NCBI GenBank assembly: GCA_009885795.1
Contig: VFKA01000072.1
Coordinates: 1-64,000 of the forward strand
From: Rhodospirillales bacterium
Lineage (GTDB): Bacteria; Pseudomonadota; Alphaproteobacteria; Dongiales; Dongiaceae
Reading direction: 5' to 3'
Length of the DNA stretch: 64,000 bases
This document shows positions 41,802-50,934 of the stretch, one piece after another. Made by a program: the position numbers and the translations under genes. Position 1 is the stretch's first letter. The number at the start of each line of letters is the position of its first letter. The notes under the pieces were generated by a model, which worked only from the letters and a program-made list of their open reading frames with translations, had not been told where the DNA came from and searched no databases.

Positions 41802-42788
41802 TCAATCCGCCAGCGCCCGAGTCTTCTCGATCAAGGCCTTTGCCGCAACCTCCCAAGCGTCTAGTTGCCCGACAAACGCGCCCTTGCCGCCCAGGGCTTC
41901 ACGCTGCACGCCGTAGCTGTAGGACGAAAAGTGCCAGGTGTTCCCCGCGGCGTTGATTTCCAGGGCGAACAATTTTCCATCGCCGTTCCGACGCAGGATG
42001 TCGCAGGCCTGCAAGGGGATCGCCGGAAAGGCGTCATGGATGCGGCGGGCAAAGGCGAAAATTTCATCGTCGAGCCGGAAGAACCTGCGGTCCTTGTAGG
42101 CGACGGCCTGCCCTATTTTGGGATGTCTGGGTTCGACGATGGCGCTTTCGATCGCGGGGTCGTCGGCGTCGAAATCGGGCCGTTCGAAAGGGACGATCGA
42201 CGCGATGGCGTAAAGGACTTCTCCGAACAGCGTCAGCACGCGCCAGCTTGTCGGGTGCTTGCCTGTATCGACGAATTGCTGGACGATCGCCGGTCCCTTG
42301 GCGAGGAAATGGTCGGGTGCCAGGCCCTCGGGAGACAACGCCCGCAACCTTCGCGTTCGAATGAGTTGGCAGGTTCCGCCCTTCGAGGTCATCGCCTGGG
42401 GCAGCGGCTTCAGCACGACGAAATCGCTCCAGATTGCCGGATCGTAGGTCTTGCCATACTCGAAGCGCTCCGTCATCGGTGTGTCGATGCCGGCATGACG
42501 GAAGTGGGCGTGTTCGTCGAGCTTGTTGATCGCCCGATTGTGAATGACCGGGCCCCGCCGCGGGTTGAAATTGCCGAGGTGTCCCAGCCCGACGGTCAGC
42601 GTGGGCCGGTCCCAGGGGATTTGCGGCATCGCCTCGGGCGGGTCGCGGGGAAGGACGACAAAGACACCGATGTCGCCGGCGCGCCGCGCGATGACCTGGC
42701 CGATTTCCTTGAGGTCGTTCGCGTCGGACCAGTAGTCTTGCGCGACGAGTACGAGGTTCTTCTTGGCCGGGGGATTGGCAAGGAACAT
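41802..42788 (-). CDS. ATP-grasp-like paralogue B of a tandem triplet
   Basis: The 328-residue protein shares the first 15 residues of copy A almost exactly (MFLANPPAKKNLVLVAQDYW) and the same landmarks: GPVIHNRAINKLDEH, VVLKPLPQAMTSKGGTC, AIVQQFVDTGKHPTSWRVL and FALEINAAGNTWHFSS. It differs from A and C around VPFERPDFDADDPAI. Nine bases separate it from copy C upstream and from copy A downstream. The final ENA(G)NTW-type motif replaces the usual E-x-N-x-x-pg of RimK enzymes. Fold inference is fair; substrate unknown. Confidence 0.72.
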   Translation of the reverse strand: MFLANPPAKKNLVLVAQDYWSDANDLKEIGQVIARRAGDIGVFVVLPRDPPEAMPQIPWDRPTLTVGLGHLGNFNPRRGPVIHNRAINKLDEHAHFRHAGIDTPMTERFEYGKTYDPAIWSDFVVLKPLPQAMTSKGGTCQLIRTRRLRALSPEGLAPDHFLAKGPAIVQQFVDTGKHPTSWRVLTLFGEVLYAIASIVPFERPDFDADDPAIESAIVEPRHPKIGQAVAYKDRRFFRLDDEIFAFARRIHDAFPAIPLQACDILRRNGDGKLFALEINAAGNTWHFSSYSYGVQREALGGKGAFVGQLDAWEVAAKALIEKTRALAD

Positions 42789-42797
42789 GACGGCCCG

Positions 42798-43787
42798 CTA
42801 ATCCGCGAACGCCCGGGTCTTCTCGATCAACACCTTCGCCGCTACCTTCCAGGCGCCGAGCTGTCCGACAAAGGCGTCGCGGCCGCCCAGGGCGTCGCGG
42901 ATCTTCTTGAAGATTTCGGACGAGAAATGCCAGGTGTTTCCGCCGGCATTGATCTCGATGAGATAGAGCTTGCCGTCACGCTGGTCGCGCAAGATGTCGC
43001 AACCCTGCAAGGGAATGCTTGGAAAGGCGGCATAGACCGACCGCGCGAAATCGAACATCGCCGCGTCCTGAAAGAACGTGATCCGGTCCTTGGTCGCGAA
43101 CCGCTCCTTGATCAGCGGGTGCTTCGGCTCGATGATGGCGTTCTCGATCGTCTGGTCGTCGGCGTCGAGGTCCGGCCGCTCGATCGGAGACCTGTTCATG
43201 GTCGCGTAGAGGGCCTCGCCGAAAAGGGTCAGGACGCGCCAATGCGTGGGATTCTTGCCGGTGTCGACGAATTGCTGAACGAGCGCCGGGCCCTGGGCGA
43301 GGGGATGATCGGCGGGGATTTTCGAGTGCGACAGCGCGTTGAGGCGCGCGGTCCGTATCAGTTGGGCGGAATCGCCTTTCGACGACATCTTGAGCGAGAG
43401 AGGCTTGAAGATAACGAATTCGCCCCAGAGCGCTTCGTCGTAAGCAGCGCCGGCCTTGAAACGCTCCGTGCGCGGCATGGCGATGCCGGCCGCGAGGCTC
43501 CTTGAATATTGGTCGAGCTTGGAAATGGCCTTGTTACGAAAGACACGCCCACGCCGAGGATTGAATTGCCCGAGCATGCCGAAACTGACGGTCAATGTCG
43601 GGCGGTCCCAGGACAGTCCGGGAACCGTATTGTCCCGGTCGTTCCGCGAAACCAGGACGGTGTCGATGTCGTCGGCGTTGCGCTCGATCTCCTCGGCGAT
43701 CGCCAGGAGATCGCGCGGATCGAACCATTGGTCGCGGGCCACCAGGATGAGGTTCTTCTTCTGGCTGTCTTGCGGCGCCGTCATCAT
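42798..43787 (-). CDS. ATP-grasp-like paralogue C, first of a tandem triplet
   Basis: The 329-residue protein is the most divergent copy at its N-terminus (MMTAPQDSQKKNLILVARDQW, FDPRDLLAIAEEI) but keeps SWDRPTLTVSFGMLGQFNPR, VIFKPLSLKMSSKGDSAQL, ALVQQFVDTGKNPTHWRVL and YLIEINAGGNTWHFSS. Its ATG overlaps the sulfotransferase stop as ATGA, so translation is coupled. The three copies keep the same length and the same catalytic landmarks, which argues they are all functional and not decaying duplicates. Confidence 0.73.
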   Translation of the reverse strand: MMTAPQDSQKKNLILVARDQWFDPRDLLAIAEEIERNADDIDTVLVSRNDRDNTVPGLSWDRPTLTVSFGMLGQFNPRRGRVFRNKAISKLDQYSRSLAAGIAMPRTERFKAGAAYDEALWGEFVIFKPLSLKMSSKGDSAQLIRTARLNALSHSKIPADHPLAQGPALVQQFVDTGKNPTHWRVLTLFGEALYATMNRSPIERPDLDADDQTIENAIIEPKHPLIKERFATKDRITFFQDAAMFDFARSVYAAFPSIPLQGCDILRDQRDGKLYLIEINAGGNTWHFSSEIFKKIRDALGGRDAFVGQLGAWKVAAKVLIEKTRAFAD

Positions 43788-44629
43788 GGCCTCTGTTTCG
43801 ATGCGATCGGCGCATAGCGCCGCCGTAAGGAGTCTTCATCCACGTCCGTCGTATCATAGCCGAGGCGGGTGGCGATCTCGATGACGTGGGGATGCCGGCC
43901 GATGAGAGTCGGATCCAACTCGGCCCGCGCCGTGCGCCGGTAGCCGTCGGTTGGCTGGTTGCGGGCGGCGTAGATGGACCGCCGGCGCGGCAGGTCGAGG
44001 AAGTCGAGAATCCGGTCGAGCGCGTCGCCGCGGAACAGATCCTCGTAGCGCAGCCGCAGCCACGGCACTCCCAGAGTGCTTTCGAGGTTGAGCGCGAAAC
44101 CGTGCAGCTCGGCCCAGAAATACAGGCACTTCTCGAACGCCGTCATCGCTGCCCAGCGCTCGCGGTAGTCGGGGAAGAGCACCGCCTCGTCCCACGGCGT
44201 CGGCAGGGCGCGGTCGGTGACGTGATGGCCGCTGGCGGCCGAGTAGTAGCCATGCGTCAGCATGGAGGACGCCGACGCCAGGGGATGGCGCGTCAGGTGC
44301 ACGATCCGCAAGCGCCCGGCGAAACGGCGGGCGAAATAGGGAATCGCCGCATGGCACGGCCAGCCGCATTCGATGTACCGGCTCCAGCGCAACAGGGCGT
44401 CGATGCGGTCGGCATGGGCGATGACGGCGCGCGTATCGCCGGCGGGGTCGGGATCGCCCAGCGCCCGCAACTGACGCGGAAAATAATCCATGTAGAGGGG
44501 TTCATGCGTCACCTCCGCCACGTCCGGATAGGCGTCGCCCAGATGCTGGGCCAGCCATTGGGTGCCGGAACGCCCGCTCGACAGCACGAAGGCCGCGTAT
44601 TCGCTCATCCGCTCGGTCGTCCGTGACAT
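43784..44629 (-). CDS. Sulfotransferase family protein
   Basis: The 281-residue protein has the PAPS 5'-phosphosulfate loop AFVLSSGRSGTQWLAQHL at about residues 13-30 and the 3'-phosphate motif RIVHLTRHPLASASS at about 109-123. Such enzymes move sulfate from PAPS to a hydroxyl or amine on sugars, lipids or peptides. The start is either ATG 44629 or ATG 44608 (MSEYAAFVL); neither has a strong ribosome site. It opens a four-gene operon with the ATP-grasp triplet and is divergent from the MFS gene by 86 bases. Confidence 0.85.
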   Translation of the reverse strand: MSRTTERMSEYAAFVLSSGRSGTQWLAQHLGDAYPDVAEVTHEPLYMDYFPRQLRALGDPDPAGDTRAVIAHADRIDALLRWSRYIECGWPCHAAIPYFARRFAGRLRIVHLTRHPLASASSMLTHGYYSAASGHHVTDRALPTPWDEAVLFPDYRERWAAMTAFEKCLYFWAELHGFALNLESTLGVPWLRLRYEDLFRGDALDRILDFLDLPRRRSIYAARNQPTDGYRRTARAELDPTLIGRHPHVIEIATRLGYDTTDVDEDSLRRRYAPIASKQRP

Positions 44630-44715
44630 TCGGGAAGGCGGGCATCATAGCGTCGGCCGGCGGTGTATGATAGCTTCCGGTAGCGGCCCAGGGTGCAACC
44701 GACGGTACTCCGCGC

Positions 44716-45963
44716 ATGTCCTCCATTCTCGCCCGGCTGACCGCCAGCGGCTGGCTGGTTGTCCTGGTCAGCTTTCTCGTGCTGTCCGTGTCCTTCTCCG
44801 CCCGCTCCGTCCTCGGGTTGGCGATGCCGTATTTCGAAGGCGATCTCGGCTGGTCGCGAAGCCTCGTCTCGACGGGAGGGGCGGTGGCGTTGGTGGTGAT
44901 GGCGGCGGTCGCCCCCGTTGCCGGCAACATGCTCGACCGGTTCGGGCCGCGCGCGCTGCTCGCGGCCGGCCTCGGCGCCGTGGGGCTCGGCATGATCTTG
45001 AGCGCGGCCATGGTCGTGCCCTGGCAATTCTTCGTGGGCTTCAGTCTCTTCGCCGGGGTCGGGTTCGGGCTCGCGGCCAACCATGTCGTCTCGACCGTCG
45101 TCAGTCACCGCTTCGAGGAGAACCGCGGGCTCGCGGTTGGCACCGCCACCTCGGGCTCCACGGCCGGCCAGCTGCTTCTGGTGCCGCTGCTCGCCAGCGT
45201 GCTTACGGTCGCGGATTGGCGCTGGAGCTATCTCACGCTGGGCCTTGTCAGCCTCGCCCTCATCCCTATCGTGTGGATCCTCATCGGCCCCTTGACGCGG
45301 ATGAAGGCGGACCACCGCGGCCGGGCAAGGGATGCGCTGGCTCCGATCGGCGAGCGGCTGGGGCTGCTTGGCCGCAGCTTTACCTTTCACATGTTGTTCT
45401 GGAGCTTCGTCATCTGCGGCTTCACGACCACGGGCGTGATCGAGACACACCTGCTTCCCTATGCCAAGGCATGCGGTTTCCCGCCCTTGGAAAGCGCCAC
45501 GGCCTACGGTGTGCTATCGGCCTTCAATCTCATCGGCATGATCGGGGCCGGGTATCTCGCCGATCGGGTGAACCGGCCGATTCTGCTGGGCGCGATCTAC
45601 GTCCTGCGCGGATTGTCGTTCGTCATCCTCCTGTTCGTGGCCGGCGATCTGAAGCTGCTGTTCGTCTTCGCGGTCATGTTCGGGCTGTTCGATTACGCGA
45701 CCTTCACGGTAACCGCCCATATCGTGGCCAGTCACATGGGACTCAAGATCATGGGGCTCGGCATGGGCATATTGTCCGCCGGCCATTCGCTGGGCGCGGC
45801 GGCCGGCGCCTTCATGGGCGGAATCCTCTTCGACCTGTTCGCGCGTTATCAGTTGGTTTGGGTCGCCTCGATCGTGCTTGCGCTTGCCGCCGGCGTTATG
45901 GCTTTTTCGATCCGCGAGAACCGAGTCCGGCCCGCGCCGGCTCGGGCGCTGGCGGCGGCGTAG
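44716..45963 (+). CDS. MFS transporter
   Basis: The 415-residue protein has about twelve membrane helices and MFS loop motifs (GNMLDRFGPRALLAAG between helices 2 and 3; GYLADRVNRPILLG in the second half). It resembles monocarboxylate/oxalate-type carriers of proteobacteria; the substrate is not readable. Its 3' end overlaps the convergent amidase gene by 68 bases. Confidence 0.9.
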   Translation: MSSILARLTASGWLVVLVSFLVLSVSFSARSVLGLAMPYFEGDLGWSRSLVSTGGAVALVVMAAVAPVAGNMLDRFGPRALLAAGLGAVGLGMILSAAMVVPWQFFVGFSLFAGVGFGLAANHVVSTVVSHRFEENRGLAVGTATSGSTAGQLLLVPLLASVLTVADWRWSYLTLGLVSLALIPIVWILIGPLTRMKADHRGRARDALAPIGERLGLLGRSFTFHMLFWSFVICGFTTTGVIETHLLPYAKACGFPPLESATAYGVLSAFNLIGMIGAGYLADRVNRPILLGAIYVLRGLSFVILLFVAGDLKLLFVFAVMFGLFDYATFTVTAHIVASHMGLKIMGLGMGILSAGHSLGAAAGAFMGGILFDLFARYQLVWVASIVLALAAGVMAFSIRENRVRPAPARALAAA

Positions 45964-47404
45964 CGGCGCTTTCGCCCAGCATGGCGGGCCGCCGGTTGCG
46001 CCAGGGCCTTGCCGCCTCCAATTGCGCGGCAAGCCGGAACAAAAGCGCCTCGTTGCCGAAATCGGCCCCGAACTGGACGCCAATGGGCAGCCCGTCCGCG
46101 GTCCAATAGAGCGGCAAGCTCATGGCCGGTCCGCCGCTCGCGTTGAACTGGGGCGTGAAGGGGATGAAGCGGAACAGCTTCCCCCAGAATGCGGTCGCTT
46201 CCTCGCTCATCATGTTGATGGTACGCAGCGGTGGCGGCGGCCCTGCGACCGTCGGCGTCAGCAGGGCGTCGTATTTCCGGAAGAACGCCCCGAACCGCCG
46301 CCCGACGATATGGATGGCCTGGACCGAGCGTACGTAGTCGGTCGCGGAGGCGCGCCGGCCGAACTCGGCCCAATGCAGGGACGCGCGCTCGACGAGGCCA
46401 TCGATCGAGCCACGCTTGAGGGCGCGCATCCTCAAGGCGATGACGTGGCTCAAATTCGCTCCGACGATGACCCGAAAGGCGTCGACCAGGCCGCGGGCCT
46501 CGAATTCGGGCGCGGCTTCCTCGACCTCATGGCCGAGATCCTGGCAAAGCCGCGCCACGTCTTGGACGGCGGCTTGGCAGCTTTCGTGAACCGAGATGTC
46601 GAGAGGGGCCTTGGTGCTGAAGGCGATGCGCAGCTTTTCGGGCTTGGCGCCGACTTCGTCCTGAAACGGTCGCCGAGGCGCCGGCGCGCAATAGGGATCC
46701 CCCGGGGCCGGTCCATGGGTGGCGTCAAGAAGCGCCGCGCTGTCGCGCACGCTGAGGCTGACGGCATGGCCGGTCGACATGCCGCTCCAGCCTTCACCGA
46801 GCGCGGGTCCGACCGGATTGCGCCCCCGTGTAGGCTTCAGGCCGAAGACGCCGCAGCAGGAGGCCGGAATCCGGATGGAGCCGCCGCCATCGCTCGCATG
46901 CGCCGCGGGAACCATGCGGGCGGCGACGGCCGCGGCGGCTCCCCCGGAGGAGCCGCCGGAGCCGAGATCGAGGTTCCAGGGGTTGCGCGTCGAACCGAAC
47001 GCGACCGGTTCGGTCGCCGCGTTCAACCCGAATTCCGGGGTATTGGTCTTGCCGAGCAGCAGCAGGCCGGCCGCGCGCAGCCGTTCGGTCAGCGTGCTGT
47101 CGTGGTCGGCGACGAACCCCTCGAACAGGTTGCTGCCGTTGAGGGTCGGATGGCCCTTGCACAGAATCGTGAGATCCTTGAGAAGATAGGGGACCCCGGC
47201 GAGCGGACCGTTCGGGAGGCCGCCCCGCATCTGTTCGCGCGCCGCGTCGTACATCTTATGAATGACGGCGTTGATCTTGGGGTTATGCGTCTCGATGCGT
47301 TCGATGGCCGCCTCGAGGACCTCTTCGACCTTGACCTTCCTGGCGGCGATAAGCTCGCCCAGGCCGAGCGCGTCGTAGCGCTCGTAGTCCTTGAAGTCGG
47401 CCAT
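45896..47404 (-). CDS. Amidase signature family enzyme
   Basis: The 502-residue hydrolase has the amidase core [20 protein letters not shown] followed by [15 protein letters not shown], giving the Ser-cisSer-Lys triad with the Lys in VPYLLKDLT near residue 78. It cleaves carboxylic amides; family members include acylamidase, aryl amidase and 6-aminohexanoate hydrolases. No substrate can be assigned. Position between MFS and phosphonate-transport genes may be coincidence. Confidence 0.9.
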   Translation of the reverse strand: MADFKDYERYDALGLGELIAARKVKVEEVLEAAIERIETHNPKINAVIHKMYDAAREQMRGGLPNGPLAGVPYLLKDLTILCKGHPTLNGSNLFEGFVADHDSTLTERLRAAGLLLLGKTNTPEFGLNAATEPVAFGSTRNPWNLDLGSGGSSGGAAAAVAARMVPAAHASDGGGSIRIPASCCGVFGLKPTRGRNPVGPALGEGWSGMSTGHAVSLSVRDSAALLDATHGPAPGDPYCAPAPRRPFQDEVGAKPEKLRIAFSTKAPLDISVHESCQAAVQDVARLCQDLGHEVEEAAPEFEARGLVDAFRVIVGANLSHVIALRMRALKRGSIDGLVERASLHWAEFGRRASATDYVRSVQAIHIVGRRFGAFFRKYDALLTPTVAGPPPPLRTINMMSEEATAFWGKLFRFIPFTPQFNASGGPAMSLPLYWTADGLPIGVQFGADFGNEALLFRLAAQLEAARPWRNRRPAMLGESAATPPPAPEPARAGLGSRGSKKP

Positions 47405-47549
47405 GGCGGAGCTCCGTGGGCGTTAGGTCGGGAAAGGTAACAGCTTGCGGTCGGCCAGTCATCCTGGCTTGATTGACGGATAGCGGGCGCGTTTCTACAG
47501 TGGACGATTGCTTTGGCGGGGCCGGACATCCTATCGGGAGACGAGGCTT

Positions 47550-48596
47550 ATGAGACATCAAGATTCGAGGCTGGCGCGCCGGTGGCCGGTGGCCGCGCTT
47601 CGGCGGTTACTGGCGTTGGTCGCTGCCTGCGGGGCGTTGACCGCGGGCGTGGCCGCGGCCGAGACGCGGCTCGTCGTCTATACGAATTTCTCGGAAGGCC
47701 AGCGGGAACGGTACGAGGAGATGGTCGAGGACGAGCTCGACGATGTCTCGATCGAGTGGGTCGTCGATACCGGGGCCAAGATCGTCAATCGCCTCGAGGC
47801 CGAAAAAGATGCCCCGAGAGCCGACCTGGTATGGGGCATCTCTAGTACCCGCAGCGCGGCCCTTGCCGGTAAGGGGCTTCTGCATCCATATGCGCCGGTC
47901 GGCGTGCGGCACATCAAACCGGTCTTCCTCGACAAGGCCAATCCGCCCGCATGGGTCGGCATCGGCGCCTGGACGGTTGGCATCTGCTTCAATACGGCGT
48001 TGGCAAAGCCGCTCGGGCTGCGCGCCCCGACAACCTGGACGGAACTGGGAAATCCGATCTATCGGCAGCACGTCCTTATGCCCGACCCCAATCGCTCCAG
48101 CACGGGGTTCATGATCGTGGCCGGGCTGCTGCAAAAAATTGGCTATCGCAAGGGTTGGACCTATCTCGACCGCCTGCACCACAATATTCAGCGTTTCGAG
48201 CCTTCCGGGACCGCGCCCTGTAGCCGCGTCGCGGACGGGAAGGCGTTGATCGGGCTCGGCAGCACCTATGCGGCCGTGAAGGAAATGCGCGCCGGCGCCC
48301 CGATCGAAGTGATCCTGCCCGCCGACGGCACGTCGTGGGAGATGGAAACCATCGCGATCGTCAATGGCACGCGCAACCTGGACGCGGCCAAAGGCTTGGT
48401 CGATTTCTCGGTCAGCGAGGATGCGATGGACGTGTATTTCGAGGACTACTCGCTGACGCCGCGCGACGACGTGTCGATTTCGTTCCACGGCCTTCCCCAC
48501 GCCGAAGGCGGGCACATGAGCGAAAGCGATCCGAACTGGGTGGCCGAAAACCGCGATCGGATCATCGATTTGTGGAACAAGCGGTACGGTGGTTAG
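47550..48596 (+). CDS. Phosphonate-type ABC substrate-binding protein, first copy
   Basis: The 348-residue exported protein has a long basic N-region and signal peptide (cleavage near AAAETRL), then an SBP type 2 fold of the iron/2-aminoethylphosphonate group: VVYTNFSEGQRERYEEM, ADLVWGISSTRSAALAGKG, DPNRSSTGFMIVAGLLQKIG. It is related to the next gene, and two binding proteins with one ATPase suggest two ligands. Ligand identity follows from the locus rather than the sequence itself. Confidence 0.85.
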   Translation: MRHQDSRLARRWPVAALRRLLALVAACGALTAGVAAAETRLVVYTNFSEGQRERYEEMVEDELDDVSIEWVVDTGAKIVNRLEAEKDAPRADLVWGISSTRSAALAGKGLLHPYAPVGVRHIKPVFLDKANPPAWVGIGAWTVGICFNTALAKPLGLRAPTTWTELGNPIYRQHVLMPDPNRSSTGFMIVAGLLQKIGYRKGWTYLDRLHHNIQRFEPSGTAPCSRVADGKALIGLGSTYAAVKEMRAGAPIEVILPADGTSWEMETIAIVNGTRNLDAAKGLVDFSVSEDAMDVYFEDYSLTPRDDVSISFHGLPHAEGGHMSESDPNWVAENRDRIIDLWNKRYGG

Positions 48597-48641
48597 CGGG
48601 CAGCAAACTGTTGATCGCCGGTCATGAAATGACTACGCTTT

Positions 48642-48670
48642 CTGTAACGCGAAATTCATGGGGCTGTCAC
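48642..48670 (+). promoter_or_regulatory. Candidate Pho-box-like repeats before the second binding protein
   Basis: CTGTAAC (48642), AATTCAT (48653) and CTGTCAC (48664) lie exactly 11 bases apart, the spacing of PhoB half-sites (consensus CTGTCAT). The match is partial in the first two. They lie 75 bases before the ATG at 48745, and the downstream genes look like phosphonate uptake. A motif scan of the genome would be needed to support it. Confidence 0.35.
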
Positions 48671-48744
48671 GGAAACGGCCCGAATACGGCGGCAATCGTT
48701 TAGGCGCGTCTAGGACGCGAACCTTTAATCAGCAGGGGGGAATC

Positions 48745-49788
48745 ATGCAGTCACGCATTGCGGCAAGTTCGCGGTATGTAGCGGCGGCGTTGCTGGCCCT
48801 GTCGGCGGCAATCGGCCTGTCGATGGGCGCCCAGGCGCAATCCAAGCTCGTGGTCTACACCGCGCTCGAGGACGATCAGTTGAAGGCTTACGCCGAGGCT
48901 TTCGCGGGCGTGCGCCCGGATATCGAGATCAATTGGGTGCGCGATTCGACCGGCCCGATCACGGCGCGGCTTCTGGCCGAGAAGGACAACCGCCAAGCCG
49001 ACGTCGTGTGGGGCTTGGCGGCGACCAGCCTGTTGCTGCTCGACCAGCAGGGCATGGTGGAACCCTACGCGCCCGCCGGTCTGGATGCGATCAAGCCGAG
49101 CTTCCGCGATGCCAAGGATCCGCCGGCCTGGGTCGGCATGGACGCCTGGGCCTCGGCCATTTGCTTCAACGAGGCCCTCGCCGGGCCGCTCGGCCTTCCG
49201 AGGCCCTCGAGTTGGGCGGACCTCTTGAAGCCGGTCTATCGCGGCCACATCGTCATGCCGAACCCGAATTCGTCGGGCACCGGGTATCTGACCGTTTCGG
49301 CCTGGCTTCAGTTGATGGGCGAGGAAAAGGCCTGGGCCTTCATGGACGGGCTGCACAAGAACATCAACACCTACCTCCACTCCGGCTCCAAGCCCTGCGT
49401 TCAAGCGGCCAAGGGCGAATTCGCCATGGGCATTTCCTTCGCCTATCGCGGCGTGCAGGAGAAGAACAAGGGCGCGCCCATCGATATCATCCTGCCTTCG
49501 GAAGGCATCGGCTGGGACATGGAAGCGACCGCCATCATGAAAGGTACGCCGAACATGGACGCGGCGAAGGTGCTGGCCGATTTTGCCGCCAGCCCGACCG
49601 CCAACGAGCTCTATAACAAGAGCTACTCGGTGGTGGCGATTCCCGGAATCTCGCGGACGATCAAGAACTATCCGGCTAATGAGGAAGCGTTGTTGATCAA
49701 GAACGACTTCGCTTGGGCGGCGGGCAATCGCGAGCGGATTCTCGCCGAGTGGCAGTCGCGCTACGGCTCCAAGGACGCGCCGAAGTAA
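48745..49788 (+). CDS. 2-Aminoethylphosphonate-type ABC substrate-binding protein, second copy
   Basis: The 347-residue protein has a signal peptide (cleavage near GAQAQSK) and the same fold as its neighbour: LVVYTALEDDQLKAYAEAF, ADVVWGLAATSLLLLDQQG, MPNPNSSGTGYLTVSAWLQL. It matches the PhnS-like group. GCAGGGGGG precedes the ATG. The ATPase gene follows after a palindromic repeat. Confidence 0.88.
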   Translation: MQSRIAASSRYVAAALLALSAAIGLSMGAQAQSKLVVYTALEDDQLKAYAEAFAGVRPDIEINWVRDSTGPITARLLAEKDNRQADVVWGLAATSLLLLDQQGMVEPYAPAGLDAIKPSFRDAKDPPAWVGMDAWASAICFNEALAGPLGLPRPSSWADLLKPVYRGHIVMPNPNSSGTGYLTVSAWLQLMGEEKAWAFMDGLHKNINTYLHSGSKPCVQAAKGEFAMGISFAYRGVQEKNKGAPIDIILPSEGIGWDMEATAIMKGTPNMDAAKVLADFAASPTANELYNKSYSVVAIPGISRTIKNYPANEEALLIKNDFAWAAGNRERILAEWQSRYGSKDAPK

Positions 49789-49803
49789 GCAGTCCGCCTC
49801 ACT

Positions 49804-49852
49804 CTGCCCTCTCCCCCTCATCCTGAGCCTGTCGAAGGATCGGGGGAGAGGG
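49804..49852. repeat. Nested palindromic repeat
   Basis: CCCTCTCCCCCTCATCC with mirrored GGGGGAGAGGG encloses CTCATCCTGAGCCTGTCG, combining the 2440-2507 and CTTCGACAGG families in one element ahead of the ATPase start. Confidence 0.75.
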
Positions 49853-49866
49853 TTGTGCCCTCGCCC

Positions 49867-50934
49867 ATGGCCGCGCCCTATCTGCGGATCGAACATGTCG
49901 GCAAGCTGTTCGGCGGCTTCCGCGCGCTGAACGACGTTAGCTTGAACATCAACGAAGGCGAGCTTGTCTGCTTTCTTGGGCCCTCGGGGTGCGGCAAGAC
50001 GACGCTGCTGCGCGCCATCGCCGGCCTCGACGTGCAGACCACGGGCGCCATCCACCAGGCCGGCCGCGATATCTCCGCCCTGCCGCCATCGGAGCGGGAT
50101 TTCGGCATCGTCTTCCAGTCCTATGCCCTCTTCCCCAACATCACGGTCGCGCGCAACGTCGGCTACGGCCTCGCCAGCACCGGGGCCGATCGAGCCAAGG
50201 CTTCGGCGCGGGTGGCCGAGCTCCTCGCCCTCGTCGGCCTCACCGACCAAAGCGACAAGTATCCGGCCCAGCTTTCCGGCGGCCAGCAGCAGCGCGTCGC
50301 CTTGGCGCGCGCGCTGGCGCTGTCGCCCGGACTGCTGTTGCTCGACGAGCCGCTGTCGGCGCTCGATGCCCGCGTGCGGGCGCACTTACGCCACGAGATC
50401 CTGGCGCTCCAGCGCAAGCTCAAGGTGACCACGATTTTGGTGACGCACGACCAAGAGGAAGCGCTCACCATGGCCGATCGCATCGTGGTCATGAACCACG
50501 GCGTCATCGAGCAGGTCGGCACGCCCGAGGACATCTACCGCCGGCCGGCGACGGCCTTCGTCGCCGACTTCGTCGGGCGGATGAATTTCCTGCCGGCCGA
50601 GATGGCCGGTCCGAAGCGGCTGGCGTTGGCGGGAGTCTTTCTCGATTGCGCGGAGGCGATCGATCTGCCGGCCGGCAGTCCGGTGAACGCCTGCCTGCGC
50701 CCCGAGGACGTCATGGTGCGCGATCTGGGGCTGGGCCACGCCAACGCGCTCGACGTCGGCGTGGCGGCGATGGAGTTCCTCGGCTCGTTCTACCGGGCGC
50801 GCCTCACGACCGCGGCGGCGGTCGAGATCACCGCCGATTTCTCGGCGAACGCCGTGCGCGATCTTGGAATCGAGGTCGGCGCCACCATCAAGGTGGTGCT
50901 GCCGCCCGACCGCCTCCGGGTGTATCCGCGATGA
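49867..50934 (+). CDS. 2-Aminoethylphosphonate-type ABC transporter ATP-binding protein
   Basis: The ATPase has Walker A GPSGCGKTTLLRAIAG, Q-loop IVFQSYALFPN, signature LSGGQQQRVALARALA, Walker B LLLLDEPLSALD and H-loop THDQEEAL, then a TOBE-like tail of 120 residues. It energises the fused permease that follows and starts by ATGA overlap. ATG 49867 gives 355 residues; GTG 49855 is in frame just upstream. AEP specificity is inferred from gene order with phnW and phnX nearby. Confidence 0.92.
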   Translation: MAAPYLRIEHVGKLFGGFRALNDVSLNINEGELVCFLGPSGCGKTTLLRAIAGLDVQTTGAIHQAGRDISALPPSERDFGIVFQSYALFPNITVARNVGYGLASTGADRAKASARVAELLALVGLTDQSDKYPAQLSGGQQQRVALARALALSPGLLLLDEPLSALDARVRAHLRHEILALQRKLKVTTILVTHDQEEALTMADRIVVMNHGVIEQVGTPEDIYRRPATAFVADFVGRMNFLPAEMAGPKRLALAGVFLDCAEAIDLPAGSPVNACLRPEDVMVRDLGLGHANALDVGVAAMEFLGSFYRARLTTAAAVEITADFSANAVRDLGIEVGATIKVVLPPDRLRVYPR

